From an uncultured Acidimicrobiaceae bacterium (GTDB taxonomy: Bacteria; Actinomycetota; Acidimicrobiia; Acidimicrobiales; UBA10347): DNA of 64,000 bases. The notes under the pieces are model-generated. The model worked only from the letters and a program-made list of their open reading frames with translations. It searched no databases and was not told the DNA's origin. Each line of letters starts with the position of its first letter. Position 1 is the first letter of the stretch. A program made the position numbers and the translations under genes. The stretch is taken from positions 248,001-312,000 of the forward strand of contig CAJJAG010000002.1 in assembly GCA_905182135.1 (NCBI GenBank). Reading direction: 5' to 3'. Of this stretch, positions 38,836 to 46,834 are shown piece after piece.

Positions 38836-40140
38836 CTACTCGGTTACCCATTCGACATCAGCTCCGAGCGAGCGCAGGTTCTCGACAAAATTTGGGTGCG
38901 CCCGGCGCACCGGCGAAGCATTTCGAATGATCGACTCTCCGTCGATACTGGCACCGACCATGAACAGCGCGATTGTGACGCGAATGATGTACGGCGCATC
39001 GACGACAGCGGGGCGCAGGTCATCGCGGCCGAACACGATGACTCGATGCGGGTCACACACCGTGACCTGCGCACCGAATTTGGCCAGCTCGGGAACCCAA
39101 CCGAAAGCACCTTCGTAAACCTTGTTCCAAAACAACATGTCGCCGTCAGCGACGGTGGCTAGGGCGACGACGGGTGGAATCAGGTCAACAGGGAAATATG
39201 GCCAGGGCGCACCTTCGACTTTTTGAAGCAGATGCGAGGTTCGAGGTTGTTCGACGCGTAGCCGCTCAGTCGTTGACACGCGAGACCCAGTTGCAGTCTG
39301 CTCGACTTCAACCCCGAACTTCTCGAGGGTGCGATCCATCAGCGGGAAGTGGTGCTGCACAGAGTGCTCGACACTTACGTCGCCGCCGGTCATGGCACCA
39401 ATAGCCAAGAAGGTGAAGATCTCGTGGTGGTCATCGCTGACACGCACGTCGGCGCCCCTCAAGGCTGGCACACCTTCGATCTTCAGCACCGACGTGCCGA
39501 TGCCGACGATCTTGGCACCCATTTCGACGAGCACTTTGCACAGGTCTTGCACATGCGGTTCGCTCGCAGCGTTGACGAGCGTCGATGTGCCGTTCGCGAG
39601 CGCTGCGCACATGACGAAGTGCTCAGTCGTGGTGACCGAGGCGTAATCCATCCAGTGCTCGTTCGCCGAGAAACTCCCGGGTAATCGGATCTCGCGCCGC
39701 TCACCCCATTCAATGGTGGCACCGAAGCCTTCCAGAATGTCGAGATGTGGATCGACTTCGCGCGCTCCAAGTGAACAGCCCGTAGCGTCGTCTGAGACAT
39801 TGAGCGTGCCGACTCGCGCAAGTAACGGGCCAAAGAGCATGACGGAACTGCGCATGCCAGGTGGCAGCGCATCGATCACTGTCCGCGAGTCCAATCCAGC
39901 GCCACCATGATTGACCTCGATGGTCTTCGCGTCGCGATCCCATTCCACTTGTGACCCCAACATCTCGAAGAAGTCAACGATCTTGTTTACATCGGTGATG
40001 TCTGGCACGTTGCGCACCGTCATCGTCTCGTCGGTCAGCAATGTCGCGCACAGCATCGGCAACACGGCGTTCTTGTTGCCCGACGGCGTGATAGAACCTG
40101 ACAGCGACTTTCCGCCTCGTACCAGCAGACTCTCGCTCAT
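38836..40140 (-). CDS. murA: UDP-N-acetylglucosamine 1-carboxyvinyltransferase
   Basis: First committed step of peptidoglycan synthesis: transfer of enolpyruvate from PEP to UDP-GlcNAc. The 434-residue product has Lys23 in GNKNAVLPML, Cys122 in ATGCSLGAREVDPHLD (the PEP-binding cysteine that fosfomycin targets in the family), MRSSVMLFGPLLARVG and SDDHHEIFTFLAIGA. ATG at 40140 gives the normal start; the frame is open further into the promoter region. Two-domain fold and length are typical. Confidence 0.93.
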   Translation of the reverse strand: MSESLLVRGGKSLSGSITPSGNKNAVLPMLCATLLTDETMTVRNVPDITDVNKIVDFFEMLGSQVEWDRDAKTIEVNHGGAGLDSRTVIDALPPGMRSSVMLFGPLLARVGTLNVSDDATGCSLGAREVDPHLDILEGFGATIEWGERREIRLPGSFSANEHWMDYASVTTTEHFVMCAALANGTSTLVNAASEPHVQDLCKVLVEMGAKIVGIGTSVLKIEGVPALRGADVRVSDDHHEIFTFLAIGAMTGGDVSVEHSVQHHFPLMDRTLEKFGVEVEQTATGSRVSTTERLRVEQPRTSHLLQKVEGAPWPYFPVDLIPPVVALATVADGDMLFWNKVYEGAFGWVPELAKFGAQVTVCDPHRVIVFGRDDLRPAVVDAPYIIRVTIALFMVGASIDGESIIRNASPVRRAHPNFVENLRSLGADVEWVTE

Positions 40141-40278
40141 GACAGGGCCTCGGCTTTCTCGGGTCGATTCACCGACCAAGCATAGAACTTGCAACAGGGT
40201 CGGCGGTGGCGTCCGGGACCGTTCCCTAATGGTGAACTTCAGGCCCACCGACTCGCCGGTAGGATCGGAGCGAACGTT

Positions 40279-41796
40279 ATGGCACGTGTGGTCAATCAGC
40301 ACCTGGTAAACCAGGACGCCCTGCAACAGCTGCAGACCCCGCGGGTCGACTGGCTTGTTGAAGAGACCGCGACCCCGGGCGGCTTCGGCTTCGCCGATGG
40401 CCCGTTCACACAGTGGCACCGAGCGATCCACGTCGAGGAACAATCATCGGTCGACGCCGATGGCCTTTACCGCGTCACAGAGACCATTGACTACAGGCTT
40501 GCGCTGCCAATTTGGCGAGTGGTCGCCTCGCCACTTATCAGCTGGCAGTTGCGACGTCCGCACCGTGTCGACGCACCGTTTTGGGCGCCGCCCGAACGCT
40601 TCGACGCAAAGGGAGCACAGTCGTTCGCGCTGCTCATCTTTGCCGCTCTTGCTGCGGCATATCTAGGCACGTTGTTATCGCAGACGATCACGTTCGTAGC
40701 CGAAGAGTTCGACAAGGGGACATCGACCCAGGGGTGGGTCACGAGCTTGACCAGAGGCGGAGCGTTGTTGGCGCTGCTCGTTGTCCGGGAGGCCGACCGC
40801 GTCGGGCGGCGTCGCATGCTCCTGCTTGCCGGAACGCTTTCAACCTTGTTTGCTGTCGTCGCCGCCGTGTCTCCAAATATCTGGTTCTTCGGAGGCACTC
40901 AAACATTGTCACGGGGTTTCGCCACCGGCTTCGGCATTCTGATCGGTGTTATCGCCGCCGAAGAGTCACCTGCCGGGTCACGGGCATGGATTACCTCTGT
41001 CCTCACATTGTTCGCTGGCTTGGGCTCTGGAATGGTGCTGTGGCTTCTGCCCCTCGCCGGGACCGGGCCCCGGGCATGGAGGCTCATATTCCTGGCAGCC
41101 ATCCTCATCTTCCCGGTGCTGTTTGGCTTGTCGAAACGTCTCGAAGAGTCACGAAGATTCCAGGCTCACCTCAAACGCAAGGAGGCACCAGCACCGATCA
41201 CATCGACCATGAAGCGACGCTTCATCATGTTGGCAACCGTTGGTGTGGCTCTCTCTATGTTCTCCGCCCCAGCGTCGAACTTTCAGAACGAGTACCTGCG
41301 CGAGACGCGCGGCTTCTCAGCAACCCGCATCAGCTTGTACGCCGCCATCGTAAATACACCCATCGGGATCGGTGTCGCCATCGCAGGCCCCCAGGCCGAC
41401 CGCCGAGGTCGACGCGTGGTTGGCATTATTGGAATCATCGGCGGCATTGGTTTCGCCGTCCTTCGTTACGGATTCGGTGGCTCAATCATGTGGATTACTG
41501 GCTCGCTTGCCACCATCGTGGGCGCAGCAACAATCCCTGCACTCGGTGTCTACGGCCCCGAACTCTTCCCGACCTCACGGCGAGGGCTAGCAAACGGCAT
41601 GCTCACCTGTGTCGCCGTGGTCGGCAGCGTCATCGGCCTAGTCTTTGTTGGGCAAGTAACTGAAAACTGGAATTGGAGCTTTGGCAAGGCATTCGCGGTA
41701 CTCGCGATCGTGCCATTGTTAGCCGTATTCGTCGTCGCTCGTTACCCCGAAACTTCACAACGCGAACTCGAAGAACTCAACCCTGAAGACCAGTAG
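40279..41796 (+). CDS. MFS transporter with an SRPBCC-like N-terminal extension
   Basis: The 505-residue product has a soluble N-terminal part of about 110 residues followed by about 12 membrane helices from residue 113 on. The transporter half has motif A-like EADRVGRRRMLLLAGT and PQADRRGRRVVGIIG and resembles sugar-porter/aromatic-acid MFS proteins. The N-terminal part reads FTQWHRAIHVEE ... VTETIDYRLALPIWRVVA, which looks like the second half of an SRPBCC domain. ATG at 40279 is preceded by GGAG. Substrate unknown. Confidence 0.82.
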   Translation: MARVVNQHLVNQDALQQLQTPRVDWLVEETATPGGFGFADGPFTQWHRAIHVEEQSSVDADGLYRVTETIDYRLALPIWRVVASPLISWQLRRPHRVDAPFWAPPERFDAKGAQSFALLIFAALAAAYLGTLLSQTITFVAEEFDKGTSTQGWVTSLTRGGALLALLVVREADRVGRRRMLLLAGTLSTLFAVVAAVSPNIWFFGGTQTLSRGFATGFGILIGVIAAEESPAGSRAWITSVLTLFAGLGSGMVLWLLPLAGTGPRAWRLIFLAAILIFPVLFGLSKRLEESRRFQAHLKRKEAPAPITSTMKRRFIMLATVGVALSMFSAPASNFQNEYLRETRGFSATRISLYAAIVNTPIGIGVAIAGPQADRRGRRVVGIIGIIGGIGFAVLRYGFGGSIMWITGSLATIVGAATIPALGVYGPELFPTSRRGLANGMLTCVAVVGSVIGLVFVGQVTENWNWSFGKAFAVLAIVPLLAVFVVARYPETSQRELEELNPEDQ

Positions 41797-41807
41797 CCGG
41801 GTAGTTC

Positions 41808-41828
41808 GGATTCGCTTCGCTCATCCTG
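41808..41828. repeat. Interspersed short repeat, copy 1
   Basis: GATTCGCTTCGCTCATCCTG here, just after the MFS gene, is identical over 20 bp to 46709-46728 after glpX; a partial third copy (ATTCGCTTCGCTCA) is at 41883-41896. All three are in gaps behind genes. Confidence 0.7.
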
Positions 41829-41881
41829 CCCGAGCTAAACACTCTGCGATCCCAGCGACCTCAACAACCCACCACCACCCG

Positions 41882-41898
41882 CATTCGCTTCGCTCACC
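41882..41898. repeat. Interspersed short repeat, partial copy
   Basis: CATTCGCTTCGCTCAC shares its central 14 bases with the 20-bp repeats at 41808 and 46709, and lies in the same gap as the first. Confidence 0.5.
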
Positions 41899-41943
41899 AT
41901 GAACAGGCGCCTGGCGCCCGTTACATCTGTCTTTGCCCTCCCG

Positions 41944-43929
41944 CTAGAAGCGCGGACGGCCAGATGCTTCAACTGTCAGCGTGCCTTCAACAAAAACATC
42001 CTGGCCGTTCATATGGGCAATGCGTTCTTGCCACGTCTCGGTCAGTTCAGGCGTCGAAGCGCCTGCAGACTCAGCATCAACTAACGCTGCAACTTGAAGT
42101 AGGTCTCTGGCCGCAACGCGGGCATTCTCCACCGACCCAAAAGTTGGCTGGCCATCCAGATGGACCCGAAATTGGCCTCGACTTGGTTGTGTGATCGTCG
42201 CGCTACGACGCACCCGTACCTGACCAATAACAGCGCCAACTGCATTAGCAACATCGGCGTGATCCGGCACGCACGCTGAAGTCCCGACCAGCGCTGCAAC
42301 AGCCGGGTAATACGCGCCCGCTGGAGCCCCGATGGCGGTTAGCGGCGAACTCAGCGAGATCTGCACAGTCGTCACTTTGCGGTGACCGGCCAGAGATGCC
42401 GAAAGAAGGCCGTCGCCGCCACGATGGTCGACATCGTCTGCGTCGAGAGCAACCCTCAACACGAAGTCAGCAGAACGCCGGTTCAACGTTTCAATAACGA
42501 GTTGGGCCAAGGCCGTCGCTTGGTCGGCCACGACACCCCCCATCGGGTTCATCTGCCGTGCCAGGATCGCGGCGACCTTGCGAGCCGCCTCGGTATCGAC
42601 ATTGGGCACGAAATTCACGATTGCGCTGGCATCGGTCGGCGTCATCGTCGCCACGCGAATGAGACCACGCGCTTGGAGCCGAACAGCAGCGCGCTGTTCC
42701 AGCGCAGACGTCGCTACTTCGCTAACCGGCGCTGGGCCAGATGCCAGTCGGGCAAGCACGGAAGCCTCACGAAGATCGCTGATTTCAACATCAGCTGGAG
42801 CGGTGGACACCAAGAGACGGCCGTCGCTCGTTAACGACCCAGAAGAGGCAAGTTGACGGTCCAAAACAGCATGGACCGACGGATAGTCGAGGGCAAGACG
42901 GCTGATCGGAATCGCTCGCTCGGGGCCAAGCAGAACAGGGCCTAGAACATCGGTGGCGTCGATGCGAACCTCGCTGTCACCACCCAACCCAACCGTGGTC
43001 ATGTCGACCGCTTCGACCATTGTGCGGTGGCTGCCCACCACCGCTCCCCCATCGGTGATCGACGGACGCCCGTTAACGATCACGGCAACATCGGTGGTCG
43101 TACCGCCCATGTCGACTACCAAGCCTTCACGTAAATCTGCAAGATGCAGAGCCCCGACCACACTGGCCGCTGGGCCTGACAAGATGGTTTCAATCGGGCG
43201 GGCTCCAGCGAAGGCAGCCGAGACTAGCGATCCGTCGCCTCGCACAACCATGAGTGGCGCATCGATGCTGTTGTCGGCCAGAACCGTGGCGACGGCCACG
43301 TTAAGACGGTCGATCGTCCCAAGCAGGCGTGCGTTCAAAGCGGCAGTGAGCGCGCGGCGGGGGCCGTCGAGTTTCGCACTGAGTTCATGGCTCGATGTCA
43401 CGGGTAAGCCAGTCACCGAGCGAATTAACTCGGCTGCTTCTTGTTCATGACCGGGATTCCGCACGCTGAACTGAGCAGCAACCGCAAAGGCGGACACCTG
43501 ACCTGCGAGCTCCCAGGCTCGCTGCTCGATAGCGCGCAGGTCAAGGGGTGACCGCTCGTTTCCGTGGGCATCATGGCCACCATCTAGGGGCACAAGAAGC
43601 GCTGGCCCAACCGCAACACTCAGCCCAGTTCGCTCGAGTTCGGCGCGAGAGAAACCAAAGGTGAACAAACCAGCGGGTTCGCCGTGCCCTTCAACCAAGG
43701 CGTTGGTCGCCAATGTCGTCGAGACCGACACCAGTGCGATGGTGGCAGCGCTTTCACAACCCACGTTGGCTAGAACATTTCGCACGGCGCCGGCCACGCC
43801 GATAGCCAGATCGTGATGGGTGGTTGGCGCCTTGGCCCACGCCACGACGGCGTTGCTGGCGCCATCGTCGACAAGGACAGCGTCGGTGAACGTGCCACCG
43901 GTGTCGATTCCCAGCATCAGCGCCATCAT
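41944..43929 (-). CDS. Hydantoinase/oxoprolinase (HyuA-type) ATPase-domain protein
   Basis: The 661-residue product begins MMALMLGIDTGGTFTDAVLV, the phosphate-binding start of the ASKHA-like HyuA family, and has VVDMGGTTTDVAVIVNGRP and SGPAASVVGALHLA, the other nucleotide-binding motifs. HyuA proteins usually work with a HyuB partner in ATP-dependent opening of hydantoin or 5-oxoproline rings, or act as acetone carboxylase-like subunits. No hyuB is next to it. The ATG at 43929 follows AAGG with 5 nt spacing; GTG at 43935 is an alternative. Confidence 0.85.
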   Translation of the reverse strand: MMALMLGIDTGGTFTDAVLVDDGASNAVVAWAKAPTTHHDLAIGVAGAVRNVLANVGCESAATIALVSVSTTLATNALVEGHGEPAGLFTFGFSRAELERTGLSVAVGPALLVPLDGGHDAHGNERSPLDLRAIEQRAWELAGQVSAFAVAAQFSVRNPGHEQEAAELIRSVTGLPVTSSHELSAKLDGPRRALTAALNARLLGTIDRLNVAVATVLADNSIDAPLMVVRGDGSLVSAAFAGARPIETILSGPAASVVGALHLADLREGLVVDMGGTTTDVAVIVNGRPSITDGGAVVGSHRTMVEAVDMTTVGLGGDSEVRIDATDVLGPVLLGPERAIPISRLALDYPSVHAVLDRQLASSGSLTSDGRLLVSTAPADVEISDLREASVLARLASGPAPVSEVATSALEQRAAVRLQARGLIRVATMTPTDASAIVNFVPNVDTEAARKVAAILARQMNPMGGVVADQATALAQLVIETLNRRSADFVLRVALDADDVDHRGGDGLLSASLAGHRKVTTVQISLSSPLTAIGAPAGAYYPAVAALVGTSACVPDHADVANAVGAVIGQVRVRRSATITQPSRGQFRVHLDGQPTFGSVENARVAARDLLQVAALVDAESAGASTPELTETWQERIAHMNGQDVFVEGTLTVEASGRPRF

Positions 43930-43951
43930 CGTCACCTTAGGTTCTGCGCGG

Positions 43952-44662
43952 TCAAGCCAGCAGAATACGCCGGGCTTCGGTCAGTTCAGCAATACGGTGG
44001 GCGGCCTCGTCGGTGTCGCCACCGACATCGGGATGGGCTTCTCGCAAAGCATTGCGGAACCTCTTACGCAGAGTGTCAGAGTCGGGGACGTCGTCATCAG
44101 CCTTGAACCCTAAGACTTCGAGGGCCCAGGCAACTGGGTCGGCCTGACTGGACGAGGACAGCGCATAGCGCTCAAAACTGCTACTCAAGTGGCTAAGCAA
44201 TACGTCGTCACTGTCGGCATCGCCCTGCCAGCCAATTGCTCGACGGATGACTTTCATAACGTCGGTGCGAGGGCCGGGATCGAGCCTGCCTGCCGAGTAC
44301 ACCGCAGCAAGTACGTACTGAGTAGGCGCGTTGTGTTGCGATTCGAAATTCAGGTGCAGCTTGTTGTTCGGCAACCGCTCCAGTTGATGGACCGACCGGG
44401 TTAGGCCAATCCGGTCCTTCTGCAGCCGATGCCGTAGCCGAGGCTGAGGAATCCGTTGACCTTGCTCGACTTGATAGCTCAGGATCTCGAGCTCTTCGAG
44501 AAGTTCAGAGTCGATCCTCTGGCTGTACTTGGCCACGATCGATCCGAGAAGCAGGCCACCGAACCCCGGCGAGTCTTCGACGGGCAAGATTGTTCGGCCA
44601 ATAGCTACCCGTCGCGTCGGTGCAATCGGGCGAGAGTGATACACCTCAAGTTCGGCCAACAT
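43952..44662 (-). CDS. Protein with a C-terminal J domain
   Basis: The 236-residue product has no recognised N-terminal domain (about 165 residues, containing VEDSPGFGGLLLGSIVAKY and IPQPRLRHRLQKDRIGL), and ends in a J domain: DTLRKRFRNALREAHPDVGG holds the HPD motif that stimulates DnaK ATPase. J-domain position at the C-terminus is uncommon and points to a specialised Hsp70 partner. The ATG at 44662 is preferred; the frame is open to 44728. It is 22 bp upstream of the HyuA-type gene on the same strand. Confidence 0.72.
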   Translation of the reverse strand: MLAELEVYHSRPIAPTRRVAIGRTILPVEDSPGFGGLLLGSIVAKYSQRIDSELLEELEILSYQVEQGQRIPQPRLRHRLQKDRIGLTRSVHQLERLPNNKLHLNFESQHNAPTQYVLAAVYSAGRLDPGPRTDVMKVIRRAIGWQGDADSDDVLLSHLSSSFERYALSSSSQADPVAWALEVLGFKADDDVPDSDTLRKRFRNALREAHPDVGGDTDEAAHRIAELTEARRILLA

Positions 44663-44670
44663 CACAACGC

Positions 44671-44686
44671 AGAAGGCTAGTCTTCT
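44671..44686. promoter_or_regulatory. Imperfect 16-bp palindrome before the J-domain gene
   Basis: AGAAG at 44671-44675 pairs with CTTCT at 44682-44686 around GCTAGT; the whole 16 bases are palindromic except for one pair. It is 9 bp before the J-domain ATG, where an operator or a leader hairpin could act. Confidence 0.3.
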
Positions 44687-44755
44687 GTAAGCGTGTTCCG
44701 GTGACGATGCATCTGCGGCACCGGGCACTATTACTGGGTCAGTAAAGCGGCGGAG

Positions 44756-45589
44756 TCAGACCAGCCTGCGCATAAATTCATGCAGCTGTATCGACATCTC
44801 TTCGATAGTGACATCGCCTGAGTCGTCGTCGCCTGACAGTACATCACTGAGATCAGCCGACTGATCTACGACCGAACCCCATACGTCCGCACCTAAACCG
44901 TAGGGAAGCGTCATCTGCTCGATGATCGATGCGACTTCGACGAGTGCTACAACTCCTTTGGCATCATTCGGATTCTTTCGAAGGCGGGCCGCTGCGACGA
45001 AGAGGTCTGACATCACGTTGACGGGATCGACACCAGGAACACCTTGACCAAACTCGCGCTCATCAGGATCTGCTTCATCGAGCCCGGAGAAGACCTCGTC
45101 GATTTTTTCTTCGTCTTTCTCGTAGACGAAAAGATCTCCGTCTTTGTCGAACGCATGGGACAGGCCGTTCTCGCCCAGTCGGCGTAGCAACCGAGTGTGC
45201 TGATCATCATCGAGTTCGCCGAGTTCGTAGACCATCGTCGGCTGAGATAGGTCCAACGTAGGCATCGCTACAATTTCTGCCTGTGCGACAGCTTCGTCGA
45301 CGGCTTCTTCGTCGACTTCTCTAACGATCAGAGTTGCCCCTTGCCACGCGTGATCGATCCCGCTTCGAGTGAGCATGCCATCGAGCGTCGACCGGCCTTG
45401 CCCCGTCCATTCGTGGAACTCATACGCAAGCTGATCGTCGTCGACATCACCGACCGAAGACACATCGATAGGTGGATCGCAGGTCGTAGGAACACCGCAC
45501 TCGGTGCATTCGGTGATTTCCTCGTCGTATTCATTGCCGCATTGGAAGCACCAAACGCGGCCGTCGTTGTCATCTGTCGTCGAAGTCAC
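44756..45589 (-). CDS. Zinc-ribbon protein with two acidic repeat domains
   Basis: The 277-residue product starts with a zinc ribbon (Cys14, Cys17, Cys28, Cys31 in WCFQCGNEYDEEITECTECG). Two related segments follow: one from DQLAYEFHEWTGQGRS to EEAVDEAVAQAE, and another from MVYELGELDDDQHTRL to EKIDEVFSGLDE, each with the plan Glu-rich helix, GIDHAW/GLSHAF turn, strand LIVRE/LFVYE and a final helix. The rest is an acidic helical domain. I do not know the family; it may bind a nucleic acid or protein partner. It is divergent from glpX across about 120 bp. Confidence 0.7.
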   Translation of the reverse strand: MTSTTDDNDGRVWCFQCGNEYDEEITECTECGVPTTCDPPIDVSSVGDVDDDQLAYEFHEWTGQGRSTLDGMLTRSGIDHAWQGATLIVREVDEEAVDEAVAQAEIVAMPTLDLSQPTMVYELGELDDDQHTRLLRRLGENGLSHAFDKDGDLFVYEKDEEKIDEVFSGLDEADPDEREFGQGVPGVDPVNVMSDLFVAAARLRKNPNDAKGVVALVEVASIIEQMTLPYGLGADVWGSVVDQSADLSDVLSGDDDSGDVTIEEMSIQLHEFMRRLV

Positions 45590-45710
45590 CCCGTAATCAT
45601 GACCACAGAATGGGTCAAGGGCAACCTTCTCACGATCAGGGGTGCATTTGTGATGTTCAGCTTGAGGCTGTCAATTAGGATCTCTGGCAACGTCAACGTG
45701 CGGAGCACAT

Positions 45711-46697
45711 ATGAGTGATAGCCCAGACAGAAACCTCGCCCTCGAATTAGTGCGAGTGACGGAGAGCGGTGCACTCGCCGCTAGCCGGTGGATGGGACGA
45801 GGAGACAAAGAAAGCGCCGACGGGGCCGCCGTCGAGGCAATGCGCCTGATGCTGACCACCGTCGCCATGGATGGCACCGTCATTATTGGCGAAGGCGAAA
45901 AAGACGAAGCACCAATGTTGTACAACGGTGAACGACTCGGGAATGGCTCCGGACCGACCGTGGACGTTGCGGTCGACCCGATCGACGGCACCACCCTGAC
46001 GGCGTATGGCCGTGGCAACGCACTCGCAGTATTAGCGGTTTCTGATGCTGGCACCATGTTCGATCCCGGCCCATTCGTGTACATGGAAAAGATTGCCGTT
46101 GGGCCCGAATGTGCCGGAGCGATTGACCTGAACGCGACCGTAACCGAGAACCTGCACCACATCGCTCAAGCTAAGAGCAAACGTATTCGCGATCTGACGG
46201 CAGTGGTGCTGGACAGGCCCCGCCACGAAGCGCTTATCGCCGAAATCCGCGAAGCCGGCGCACGTATCCGACTGATTCCCGATGGTGACGTCGCCGGAGC
46301 GATCGCAACCGCGTGGCCTGACGCTGACGTCGACGTGCTCATCGGCATCGGTGGCACGCCCGAAGGCGTGATCAGTGCGGCCGCGCTGAAATGTATGGGT
46401 GGCGAGATCCAAGGCCGTGTCTGGGCCCGCGACGACGCCGAACGACAAGCAGCGATCGAACTTGGATATGACCTCAACAAGGTCCTTCACACCGATGATC
46501 TCGTGTCAGGCGACAACTGTTTCTTCGCTGCGACAGGGATCACCGAAGGAGACTTGCTCAAAGGGGTCCGCTTCAACGCAAATGGTGCCACGACGCAGTC
46601 TTTGGTCATGCGATCTAGGTCCGGCACCGTCCGCCAGATCAATGCATCGCATCAGTTGGACAAGCTCGACGAGTTCTCGGGCATCGACTTAAGCTGA
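45711..46697 (+). CDS. glpX: Class II fructose-1,6-bisphosphatase
   Basis: Gluconeogenic enzyme of 328 residues. [34 protein letters not shown] and [20 protein letters not shown] are the diagnostic GlpX blocks, with the Asp and Glu metal ligands in place. Actinobacteria generally use this class as their main FBPase. The ATG start is preceded by a weak site. It is followed by a 20-bp interspersed repeat at 46709. Confidence 0.95.
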   Translation: MSDSPDRNLALELVRVTESGALAASRWMGRGDKESADGAAVEAMRLMLTTVAMDGTVIIGEGEKDEAPMLYNGERLGNGSGPTVDVAVDPIDGTTLTAYGRGNALAVLAVSDAGTMFDPGPFVYMEKIAVGPECAGAIDLNATVTENLHHIAQAKSKRIRDLTAVVLDRPRHEALIAEIREAGARIRLIPDGDVAGAIATAWPDADVDVLIGIGGTPEGVISAAALKCMGGEIQGRVWARDDAERQAAIELGYDLNKVLHTDDLVSGDNCFFAATGITEGDLLKGVRFNANGATTQSLVMRSRSGTVRQINASHQLDKLDEFSGIDLS

Positions 46698-46708
46698 CGA
46701 ATAGTCCA

Positions 46709-46728
46709 GATTCGCTTCGCTCATCCTG
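46709..46728. repeat. Interspersed short repeat, copy 2
   Basis: GATTCGCTTCGCTCATCCTG, identical to the copy at 41809-41828, in the gap after glpX. The next bases (TCGGCG) differ from the first copy (CCCGAG). Confidence 0.7.
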
Positions 46729-46834
46729 TCGGCGTTCGCCAAATCTACGGCCCGAGCGCTCCGAAGCAAGTTCCCCCGGCTACCGAGAAGCTGCAAGGGC
46801 CATTAGCTCGGGAACTGGAAACCCGAACTACCTC

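Noticed and set aside
40512-41663. A 383-codon plus-strand frame overlapping the MFS gene
   Set aside because: Same strand but a different frame within the MFS gene; Arg/His-rich and without membrane helices.
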